From NCBI GenBank assembly GCA_018435125.1, contig JAHDNZ010000037.1, positions 1 through 55,550 of the forward strand: a stretch of 55,550 nucleotides of DNA, given 5' to 3'. Shown in pieces: positions 25,230 through 32,936 of the stretch. The DNA comes from Bacillota bacterium. Lineage in GTDB: Bacteria; Bacillota; DTU065. The stretch's first letter is position 1. Each line of letters starts with the position of its first letter. Below the pieces are notes generated by a model, which saw only the letters and a list, made by a program, of their open reading frames with translations, was not told where the DNA came from and searched no databases. Position numbers and translations under genes: made by a program.

Positions 25230-25243
25230 GGGTTGTCCAGAAA
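25230..25243. promoter_or_regulatory. Shared motif GGGTTGTCCA before the EamA gene
   Basis: GGGTTGTCCAGAAA lies 115 bases upstream of the EamA start codon. A near copy lies 98 bases upstream of the AraC gene (26227-26240). A similar position before both genes suggests a binding site of the AraC-type regulator. Confidence 0.4.
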
Positions 25244-25289
25244 ATTGGAAAAACAGCAAGCTTAAGTTGCCATATTACCGGTTAAATAA

Positions 25290-26129
25290 TTATTTCATAA
25301 GATTGCGCTGTTTAGAAGGTGAAATACCAAAATGATTCTTAAAAGCCAGCGATAGGTGGGAAGCACTTGAAAAACCAACCTTGGCTGCAATTACTTCTAA
25401 GGTTAGATCTTCATATTTTAACAGCTGTTTGACCATCTTTAGGCGATATAGGGTTCGAGCCTGGTAGGGAGATATACCGGCCTCTTCTTTATAGCGATGA
25501 GCAAGGGTTGAGGTGCTGATATGAAGTTTGGTGGCAATATCCTTAAGAGTCAGCTGTTTTTCTAAGTTGCTTTGGAGTTCTAAGTTAACCTGTTCCACAA
25601 AGGGACTTTCGGATAGTGCTGTAAAGGGGACTATAATCCTACCGGCTTTTGTATCCTTGGCAAGATAAAGATAATCTATAAGTGCCATTAATAAACCACA
25701 AAGCGCAAAGTTAGCTTTACTATCTGAATAATTAACAAGAGCCACCATTTTTTCCAAGAGACCAGCGATCAATCCGGCCGGATCTAAAAAAGCCAAAAAA
25801 GGTTTACCGGCCATTACTTCCTCAAGTTTAGGTATTTTTGCAGGGCCAAAGACAACAAAACGACCGCTTGTAATCTGTGAAAAAGCAGGCTTTTCAACAT
25901 ATACAGTGCCAGGGGCATAAAGATGGACACTGTCTTTTTGTCTTAGAATATTTTGCCCATTAACTTCAACATAGGCATCGCCTTTAAGCATGAGATCCAG
26001 GGCCCAAAGCTGATGGCGGATAGGTCCCTGATTATATTCAAAAGACATTTTAATTTCACAGACATCGTGAGGCAGAGTTATGGTAGGCAATGCGAGATTA
26101 GTCACTTGACCACCTTTTATATATGGCAT
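25290..26129 (-). CDS. AraC family transcriptional regulator with cupin sensor domain
   Basis: 279 residues. Residues 1-150 form a cupin-like ligand-binding part. The last 100 carry two helix-turn-helix units of the AraC type (KDIATKLHISTSTLAHRYKEEAG near 195, VIAAKVGFSSASHLSLAFKNHFG near 245). Such proteins usually sense sugars or other small molecules and activate neighbouring genes. AAGGAG stands nine bases before the ATG on the minus strand. The likely targets are the EamA transporter downstream, the divergent GH28-like gene and its own promoter. The ligand cannot be told from sequence. Confidence 0.88.
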   Translation of the reverse strand: MPYIKGGQVTNLALPTITLPHDVCEIKMSFEYNQGPIRHQLWALDLMLKGDAYVEVNGQNILRQKDSVHLYAPGTVYVEKPAFSQITSGRFVVFGPAKIPKLEEVMAGKPFLAFLDPAGLIAGLLEKMVALVNYSDSKANFALCGLLMALIDYLYLAKDTKAGRIIVPFTALSESPFVEQVNLELQSNLEKQLTLKDIATKLHISTSTLAHRYKEEAGISPYQARTLYRLKMVKQLLKYEDLTLEVIAAKVGFSSASHLSLAFKNHFGISPSKQRNLMK

Positions 26130-26586
26130 CTCAATAAACTCCTTACAGGGTTTTTATTCTAAGGGTTGGTAATGGAGCCATCAACGCAAGAAAACCATGC
26201 AGTTATTAATTCATATAAGGCTATTAGGGTTGTCCAAAATTTAGTGCTTAATTATATTTTAACATTTAAAAAGTCCAAAGGGTTTCTTTGGGACATCTAA
26301 TTCGCCAAACTCAGTCGTTTAACAATATTTTAACCGTTTGATGATGAGATTGTTTAGTAACTTTACTCCTTTATTGCTACGCATTTTCTAACTGTTCAGT
26401 GGCTTTCTGGTTATCTTTAGCTGACAGATTCTTTGCAGGATTCGATAACTTTTCAACACGGTTTTTACTGTACGAGAGCAAGAAGAACATCTACAATAAA
26501 AGAGGTTTCCGATTTTCTTAATATCAGAAACAAGATTAAACCCCTAACAGCCAGAATGCTTTTTAAAAATAAAAAGGATGAAAACT
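26130..26586. other. Divergent regulatory region between the AraC gene and the GH28-like gene
   Basis: 457 bases with no gene. It contains GGGTTGTCCAAAAT (26227-26240), nearly the same as a site before the EamA gene. CCAAAGGGTTTCTTTGG at about 26274-26290 is a further short inverted repeat. Promoters for both flanking genes should lie here. Confidence 0.45.
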
Positions 26587-27951
26587 ATGAAAAATGAATT
26601 AACCGTTTCAATACCGCTTAACGAAAGAAATGATCTTATTAAAACGAGAACTTATATTCAAACTGCAATTGATAGATGTCATAACCTTGGGGGGGGTAGT
26701 GTTTTTATTCCCTCCGGCAAGTACCTGACAAGTTCAATTGAGATTAAAAGCCAGGTAACATTGTGTCTCGCTTCAGATTGCTTTTTAATATCTCCTGTTG
26801 AGGCAGATCAATTTAACCCCCTCCACCTGAAGCAAAATGATCTTTCAATAAACACACCGGAGCTTGGTTATGCCATGATCTATGCCCAAGATAGCTGTGA
26901 TATAGGAATAGAAGGTGGTGTAATTATAGGTTGTGGTGAGGCTTTTTGGACACCGATGCAAGAAATTGGCGAATTGTGGTGTTCAACTCCACCTAGGTAC
27001 TATGCCAAGCCCTTTCGTCCCATGACTTTGCTACTAAAAAACTGCCAAAATATCAGCATAAAGTCATTAGTTATACAGGATTCACCGGCTTATTCAGCCT
27101 GGCTACTTTCTTGCCAAAATGTGCATTTTCAAGCTTGTCGGGTTGAAAATAATTTCTATGGTCCCAATACGGATGGTTACCACTTTAGTTCCTGTTTTAA
27201 TGTCTTAGTCGAAGACTGTTATTTTCAAACCGGTGATGATTCCTTGGCAGTAGACGGGAATGATTCCGGGTTTTCTAAAGGTACTGTTATTCGCAATTGT
27301 ACCTTTAATTCAGCAGTAAATGTGTTAAGAATATATACGGGTTTGGACAGTTTTATAAAAGACGATGGCAGTTTTTATAAAGTTAGAGATGTAAAAATAT
27401 CCCATTGTAAAGTGTTAAACGCAGCCGGTGTAGTCAATGTGACTGCTCAATACGGACAGATCGAAGATATTGTCTGTGAAAATTTAGATGTTACCTTAGA
27501 GCAGGAAGGGACTCCGTTTTTTCTGATGACAGATCGTGGCTCAATCAGCAAGGTTACGATCAAAGATTGTAGGGTAAGAGCCAACGGAGTGGCTACCTTT
27601 ATTGGCACCAAAGAAGATTGGATTAGTGATGTGATCCTAAAACAGCTAAATTATCTAATTAAGCCTAAAAAAAAGCTCTATGAGCTCGATATCCCAGACC
27701 CTATCCCCAACTATGGCCAGCACCATTTTGCACCCTGTAACCTTTATCTGCGCTATGTAAGTAATATAGAAATTAGTGATGTGATTATTAACTGGGAATA
27801 CAACCCGGTCTTTAGCCAATCATTTAGTGCTGTTAAACTAAGATTCGGAAAGGATATTCTCATAAAGAACTTAAAAGCTACAGCTTACAACTCAAAGGGC
27901 AACTTACCTACAATTGAGGTTAGTAATAGTAAAGCAGTTAATGTAATCTAG
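26587..27951 (+). CDS. GH28-like (polygalacturonase-related) beta-helix protein
   Basis: 454 residues with no signal peptide, predicted as a right-handed beta-helix. It has two hallmarks of glycoside hydrolase family 28: NTDGYHF near 195 and TGDDSLAV near 217, which carry the catalytic aspartates. The usual GHG motif is replaced by a NVLRIYTG stretch, and no RIK motif is seen, so activity on pectin is uncertain. The start at ATG 26587 has AAAGGA seven to nine bases upstream. The ATG at 26578 would sit directly on that site. Being cytoplasmic, it may act on imported oligosaccharides such as rhamnogalacturonan fragments. It is divergent from the AraC gene. Confidence 0.75.
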   Translation: MKNELTVSIPLNERNDLIKTRTYIQTAIDRCHNLGGGSVFIPSGKYLTSSIEIKSQVTLCLASDCFLISPVEADQFNPLHLKQNDLSINTPELGYAMIYAQDSCDIGIEGGVIIGCGEAFWTPMQEIGELWCSTPPRYYAKPFRPMTLLLKNCQNISIKSLVIQDSPAYSAWLLSCQNVHFQACRVENNFYGPNTDGYHFSSCFNVLVEDCYFQTGDDSLAVDGNDSGFSKGTVIRNCTFNSAVNVLRIYTGLDSFIKDDGSFYKVRDVKISHCKVLNAAGVVNVTAQYGQIEDIVCENLDVTLEQEGTPFFLMTDRGSISKVTIKDCRVRANGVATFIGTKEDWISDVILKQLNYLIKPKKKLYELDIPDPIPNYGQHHFAPCNLYLRYVSNIEISDVIINWEYNPVFSQSFSAVKLRFGKDILIKNLKATAYNSKGNLPTIEVSNSKAVNVI

Positions 27952-27978
27952 TTAAAATTTGTCGAGTATTATATTTAT

Positions 27979-28013
27979 TAAAAAAGCTGGAAACCTTTTG
28001 TTTCCAGCTTTTT
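27979..28013. terminator. Bidirectional terminator between convergent genes
   Basis: AAAAAGCTGGAAA and TTTCCAGCTTTTT form a 13-bp stem around a 7-base loop, with A- and T-runs within the stem. It ends the GH28-like gene and the sugar-binding-protein gene. Confidence 0.88.
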
Positions 28014-28057
28014 AATATTAAGCCAAGGCTAAGATGGGCCGGCAAGCAGCGAGGAAT

Positions 28058-29359
28058 TTACTTTTTCTGTTCATCCAACAGTTTTTTAATGTAGCGATCA
28101 TATTCAACTAATTTTCTTTTAATCTCCACGTTATGCTCAGCGGCAGCTTCACGAATGGCTTTTTCCGGGTCAACTCCCTGAAGAATAACTTTTTGGGCAG
28201 CCATCTGTAGATAACGGCGACGGTGTTTAGGAGCTACCAGCCCATATCTAAAACCGGTACCGGTACTTAAAGCTACGGAAAATGTCTCTAAGGCCTCTTT
28301 GGGAAGAGGGATTTTATTAACAGAACCATTGTTTGAAGGTAAAAATAGGGCTCCCTTGATTTGAGTCATAATTTTATTGGCAATAGCCAGTTGAGTTTTT
28401 TCAGCTGTTATCCATTTGATAAATTCCCAGCTTTGATTTTTCTTCTTAGAGGAAGTAAAGATACCAAGCGCACAACCTCCGGCTCCGCTGATGCGATTTA
28501 CTTGTCCGCCTACTTTAGTACCAAGGACTTGAGTCATACTCCATTTGCCGGCAATTTGGGGAGCACTATAGGTAAGGTTTTGGTAAAATTCCGGATACTG
28601 AATTACCATGGCTAAATCTCCGTTAACAAAAGCCTGAAAAACAGGGATCTCCTTGGGAATTTTATATTTGGTATAAAGATCGGTATATTCTTTAAATGCC
28701 GCAATACATTCCGGTGTGTCATAACCGGATTTGGTCAAGTCAACATTATAGTCATCGGCACCTCTTTGCCACATAAACATATAAACATCGGCATAGAGAG
28801 TTTCAGTTAAAAACCATTGCAAAGAAAAGTTGGTGTTATTGGCCTGGAGTTTTGGCAATACCTGTTTTAGTTCGTCCCAACTGCTAAGAGATTGAATACC
28901 TAAGTTTCTTAAAATATCATCTCTTTGATACAAAGTTGATACTGAAGCAGTATAAGGGATACCAAAAGTTAAACCTTTGTATTGTAAAGAAAGGTAAAAA
29001 CCAGGATAGGTTCTGGCATAGACTTCCTTAAAATTAGGCATCTTGGTAAGATCGATCATAGCTCCTCTTACACCTAAATCTGGCAAGAACAAGGATCCAG
29101 AACCACATACATCAGGAGCGTCACCGGAGGCTGCTGCCATTAAAAAGCGATTTTCAAAATCGCCCCAGGAAAGGTTATTGTATTCAACCGCAATTCCGGT
29201 TTGGGCAGTAAACTCACTTTCGGTTAAAGCTTTGATAATGGCCATCTCTTCGTTGGGATGTCCTGTTAACCAGACTGAAATTTTATCAGCTGCGTTAATA
29301 ACTACAGTAAAGACAAAAAGTAGCAGTATTAAAACCAAGGTACATTTAAAAAACCGCAT
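28058..29359 (-). CDS. Extracellular sugar-binding protein (ABC solute-binding, family 1)
   Basis: 433 residues with the family-1 solute-binding signature (DAPDVCGSGS, GIPYTASVSTLYQRDDIL, GGCALGIF, WEFIKWITAE). The start at 29359 has AAGGAG and begins a clear signal peptide (MRFFKCTLVLILLLF...NAADK). It ends in an AXA-type cleavage site with no lipobox cysteine. In one-membrane Firmicutes such proteins are normally lipoproteins, so release into a periplasm is suggested. No permease or ATPase gene is adjacent; it is an orphan. It resembles the protein at 38782 in layout. The substrate is unknown, probably an oligosaccharide. Confidence 0.88.
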   Translation of the reverse strand: MRFFKCTLVLILLLFVFTVVINAADKISVWLTGHPNEEMAIIKALTESEFTAQTGIAVEYNNLSWGDFENRFLMAAASGDAPDVCGSGSLFLPDLGVRGAMIDLTKMPNFKEVYARTYPGFYLSLQYKGLTFGIPYTASVSTLYQRDDILRNLGIQSLSSWDELKQVLPKLQANNTNFSLQWFLTETLYADVYMFMWQRGADDYNVDLTKSGYDTPECIAAFKEYTDLYTKYKIPKEIPVFQAFVNGDLAMVIQYPEFYQNLTYSAPQIAGKWSMTQVLGTKVGGQVNRISGAGGCALGIFTSSKKKNQSWEFIKWITAEKTQLAIANKIMTQIKGALFLPSNNGSVNKIPLPKEALETFSVALSTGTGFRYGLVAPKHRRRYLQMAAQKVILQGVDPEKAIREAAAEHNVEIKRKLVEYDRYIKKLLDEQKK

Positions 29360-29737
29360 GTTATCACTCCTTAAATCTTCAAATAAAAAATTAAATCTCA
29401 TCTAATTCGTCTTGCTTTTTAGAGAAATTAGCAGTCAATCTAAAGGTTATTGTTTCATTAACTCCTTATTAATTCTTGCCTTTTCAGATAGGATTATGTA
29501 CTTAGGAAAAAAGATAAAATAGAAAGAGAAAAAAAGTGTGAATAGATTCTCCTAATAAAAGAGTAACGGAAAAATAAGGCTGTGAGAAGTCTTAACACTG
29601 CTTAAAGCATATAAAAAACTGCAAAAATAGCTTGGGATCATAAGCGGAGTTTAAACCAGACGAAGTTTTAAGACTTACAGTAGCGGGTAAGATAACTTAT
29701 ATTAAAAAAAGGTTAAGAGCGTCTTTTAGATGAGCAA
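29360..29737. other. Gene-free stretch
   Basis: 378 A/T-rich bases between two minus-strand genes. It should hold the promoter of the sugar-binding-protein gene. No repeat, hairpin or small gene stood out. Confidence 0.4.
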
Positions 29738-30355
29738 CTAAAGCAGGTTAGTAGGCATACTATAATCATTAAACGAGTGGAGGAAGAACTTTTTTTCTAC
29801 CTCATTATACCTGATAATACTGACAGAGCAGCATTCAAGTGGAGCCCCTAATTGGAAACGTTTAATCTGTGGTATTCCTAGAATTCCACAGATAATAACC
29901 CTGATAGTACCTCCATGAGACACAATCGCAACAGATGAGGCTTTGCTTTTAGCAATAGCATTCAGTGCAACGCTACAACGTTTCCAAACATCCTGTCCAC
30001 ATTCTCCACCAGGGTATCTTATATCATCTTTATGGAGCTTCCATTCAGCAAAGCGCTCCGGGAAACTATCCCATGATGACAAATGAATTTCACCCATGTT
30101 GATCTCTCTGAATGCATTATCAATATTGACGTCACATTTTATACAACTATTTATTATATTAGCCGTCTCAACCGCTCTGATAAGGTCGCTGCAGTAAATG
30201 GATTCAATACCTTTTCCTGCAAGCTTCTGTGCAAGCTGCTTTGCTTGTTTTTTGCCATGGTCTGTTAACGCTGGGTCAGGGCAACATTTTTCCGGATTAT
30301 AGTTATCAAGAGAGCTATGGTAGGACTCTCCGTGTCGAATAAGTAATATATCCAT
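29738..30355 (-). CDS. Histidine phosphatase family protein (phosphoglycerate-mutase-like)
   Basis: 205 residues with the family motifs LIRHGES (catalytic histidine near residue 8), LTDHGKKQAKQLA, CSDLIRAVETA, a catalytic glutamate in FREINMGE, and VSHGGTIRV near 145 (second histidine). The known roles of this broad family include phosphoglycerate mutase, alpha-ribazole phosphatase and other phosphate-ester hydrolases; the exact substrate cannot be told. AGGAGTGAAC stands before the ATG on the minus strand. Its nearest neighbour upstream is a frameshifted membrane protein gene. Confidence 0.85.
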   Translation of the reverse strand: MDILLIRHGESYHSSLDNYNPEKCCPDPALTDHGKKQAKQLAQKLAGKGIESIYCSDLIRAVETANIINSCIKCDVNIDNAFREINMGEIHLSSWDSFPERFAEWKLHKDDIRYPGGECGQDVWKRCSVALNAIAKSKASSVAIVSHGGTIRVIICGILGIPQIKRFQLGAPLECCSVSIIRYNEVEKKFFLHSFNDYSMPTNLL

Positions 30356-30514
30356 GCTTAGTTCACTCCTTTAAATATAAAGCTATGCATATTGTGTCAA
30401 TCAAATACACAATGTTTTTTTAAAAGCCATACCACATGTTTCAACAATCAGTTTGCTCATACTCTTTTCTGCAACTTCCAAATATGTTTTAAACTCATAG
30501 ATAAATCTAAATAC

Positions 30515-30988
30515 TCAAGTTTTTGCTAAAAAAGAAGTGATTTTAGGGCGCGCAAAGAGCCACGAAAAAGCCATCATCTGCAAAGTGATTTCCGGCACAC
30601 CAATTAAGGGATTATAACTAAAGGTGGTATATAAAAAACCTTCAATAGAACCTGGGCCGGTAATAACAGCCCCAATGCTTGTAAGGACATAAAGCAGCCA
30701 AAATAACTTCACCAACCATACTTGGAAGTATAGATAAACGATCTAATGGGGTAGATGGAAAGTGCAAGTAAAGCACCTCTAAAAATTTGCACTAGGGGTG
30801 CAAGTCTAACAGAAAGTGCATCAGCCGGTTTCATGACCGTACTTAGAACAGGATCGCTTACAAAAATATCGAAGTAGTTACTTAGGAGCATAAACACTAT
30901 TCCAAAAAACAAATAGGTGAGCGTGTGTATTATTGCAAAGCGAAGGGTAAAGCGCAGGAGTGGATTTTTTTAACACTTCGTTGGCCAT
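30515..30988 (-). pseudogene. Small integral membrane protein, two frameshifts
   Basis: On the minus strand ATG 30988 follows AAAGG and reads MANEVLKK. A one-base loss in the run of As near 30967-30973 shifts the frame. The protein continues as NPLLRFTLRFAIIHTLTYLFFGIVFMLL. A second shift near 30712 (KYGW to LVKLFWLL) is needed to continue to the stop at 30515. Joined, the parts give about 157 residues with four hydrophobic segments, a coherent membrane protein of unknown family. Both lesions are one-base changes and one is in a homopolymer, so a sequencing error is possible. A natural pseudogene fits the other decayed genes in this window. Confidence 0.65.
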
Positions 30989-31145
30989 TAAGACACAACC
31001 TTTCTAAAAAACTTTTTTTTTCAAGCTAAACAAATATTCTTATTGCACCTATTCGACTAAAATAGATAAAATCCTTGAAATTTTGGGTTTTTAAATGCTA
31101 GTTAGATGGGGGTGATTTACAGCGAAAATGATTTAAAAAACAGGG

Positions 31146-31691
31146 GTGATTGTACTGCCATTTAATAGGCGAGAAAAAAACCGGATTCAAGTTGTAAAAG
31201 GCGATCTTACCAAGATGAAAGTAGAGGCCATTGTTAATGCTGCCAACCCTAGCCTTCTTGGCGGCAGCGGGGTTGATGGAGCTATACATAGAGCTGCCGG
31301 GGAAGAATTGCTCAGAGAATGTCAAACTCTTGGTGGTTGTAAAACAGGACAGGCTAAAATAACCAAAGGTTATCTTTTGCCAGCCAAATATGTCATTCAT
31401 ACCGTCGGGCCTATTTGGCAGGGCGGCCAAAACAATGAAGCTGAGTTACTTGAAGTCTGCTATGCTAATTCGATTAAGCTCGCAGCTGAAAATAATATCA
31501 AAACGCTCGCCTTTCCTGCTATTAGCACGGGTGCTTATGGTTATCCTCTTAAAGAGGCAACTGCAATCGCTTTTAAAACCATAACAAATAGGTTGTTTTT
31601 TTATCCTGATGATATTTTACAAAAAGTTTATTTGGTCTGCTTTGATAGATTGACTTATCAATGTTATCTAGACTTCTGGAAATACTATTAA
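31146..31691 (+). CDS. Macro domain protein (MacroD-type ADP-ribose hydrolase)
   Basis: 181 residues, a complete macro domain. GDLTKMKVEAIVNAANPSLLGG near 20-40 holds the ADP-ribose-binding Asn-Ala-Ala-Asn core. GSGVDGAIHRAAG follows with the catalytic-loop features of MacroD enzymes, then AKYVIHTVGP and FPAISTGAYGYP with the second ligand loop. These enzymes hydrolyse O-acetyl-ADP-ribose or remove ADP-ribose from proteins. The only start that keeps the frame is GTG 31146, with a stop just upstream. The ribosome binding site AGGGG is close, so the start is less certain than the function. Confidence 0.88.
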   Translation: MIVLPFNRREKNRIQVVKGDLTKMKVEAIVNAANPSLLGGSGVDGAIHRAAGEELLRECQTLGGCKTGQAKITKGYLLPAKYVIHTVGPIWQGGQNNEAELLEVCYANSIKLAAENNIKTLAFPAISTGAYGYPLKEATAIAFKTITNRLFFYPDDILQKVYLVCFDRLTYQCYLDFWKYY

Positions 31692-31735
31692 CTTTTTCAA
31701 AGCCAATTGAGTGTTTACTGAGGGAGGTCTTATTA

Positions 31736-32860
31736 ATGAAATTAACCCTAAAAACCGTACTATTAATTTTCTTGGCTGCAGTTGTTTTAGCCCCGATTAG
31801 CTTTTCTGAAACTACATTCAACAAAGAACTTGATGAAATTGTGGGTGGTAAAATGCAAGAATTCCCAAAAGATAACTTATTTAATTTAAATCAGCTTGAG
31901 ACTGTAGGTGGCAAAAACAAGCCTATACCTTTTGAATATAGCTTATTTTTCAACTACGCTACAGCAGGACCGGTTATTCCGGCTTTAAGTCAAAATTATA
32001 TACCTCAGGGACTTACCTATCTGCCGGAAAAGAATTGGCTTATAGGCACCATCTATGCGAATCAAAAAAATACACCCACGGTTTTATTTGTAATAGATAA
32101 TAGTTCAGGAAAACTCATTAAGGCTTTTAACTTATATCTAGATAGTGAAACAATCTATACCGGACATGCCGGTGGAGTAACTGTAAGTGCAAGACACCTC
32201 TGGATTGCTTCTGATGCTAAAGTCTATCGGTTTGACTTGGATGAGGTTGTTGGTCAAGCTTATAACTCCAAATTAATTGCCAAATCTATTCACGATGTAG
32301 AGACTAGGGCGTCGTTTATCAGTTACCACGAAGGCTATCTTTGGGTGGGTGAGTTTACTTTGGAAAAAAGCCATGCCGATTACTTAAAATATCCTCATAA
32401 AGAATCTCACCATATAAAAAGCAGTTCCGGCAATGAATATTTAGCTTGGACAGTAGGTTATCGTCTGGAAGATGATAATTTCCCAGCAGATGGCCATCCG
32501 GAGGGTATTTTAGCCCATATAAACAAAATACAGGGGTTGGCTTTTTCAGAGGATGCGATCTATTTAAGTCAGTCATATGGTCGTGCTAATAACAGTTATC
32601 TTTATGGTTTTAATAACATTCTTAAAGATAAAGAAGATTTAGCGGTTAATCTTAACGGCAAAAAGGTACCCCTTTGGTTTTTGGAGTTAAATAAAAAGCC
32701 AAAGAAAGTCACCCTGCCACCTCTGGCAGAGGGAATTGTTTTAGCCGAAGATAAGCTTTATATAATGTTCGAATCTGGTGCGGATAAATATCGAACTGCC
32801 ACTAATAAATACCCCCTGGATAGGATTTATCTTCTTTCAACTGCAATTATGGCTAAATAA
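31736..32860 (+). CDS. Secreted propeller-like protein of unknown function
   Basis: 374 residues. The start at ATG 31736 follows GGGAGGT, and an upstream ATG at 31661 lies inside the macro-domain gene. Residues 1-27 form a signal peptide (MKLTLKTVLLIFLAAVVL...SFS). The mature part has repeated beta-type segments (YIPQGLTYLPEKNWLIGTIY, PTVLFVIDNSSGKLIKAF, HAGGVTVSARHLWIAS, IQGLAFSEDAIYLSQSYGR) that look like blades of a beta-propeller. Close homologues appear as uncharacterised exported proteins in Firmicutes. No catalytic motif was found. The next gene is a c-di-GMP-binding glycosyltransferase, so a link to an exopolysaccharide is possible but not shown. Confidence 0.65.
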   Translation: MKLTLKTVLLIFLAAVVLAPISFSETTFNKELDEIVGGKMQEFPKDNLFNLNQLETVGGKNKPIPFEYSLFFNYATAGPVIPALSQNYIPQGLTYLPEKNWLIGTIYANQKNTPTVLFVIDNSSGKLIKAFNLYLDSETIYTGHAGGVTVSARHLWIASDAKVYRFDLDEVVGQAYNSKLIAKSIHDVETRASFISYHEGYLWVGEFTLEKSHADYLKYPHKESHHIKSSSGNEYLAWTVGYRLEDDNFPADGHPEGILAHINKIQGLAFSEDAIYLSQSYGRANNSYLYGFNNILKDKEDLAVNLNGKKVPLWFLELNKKPKKVTLPPLAEGIVLAEDKLYIMFESGADKYRTATNKYPLDRIYLLSTAIMAK

Positions 32861-32936
32861 TATCTTTGAGTATCTTAGGTAATTGAGGTTAAAGCAACTT
32901 TTATTTAGCTACTGTACAAAAGGAGATGATACTCAT

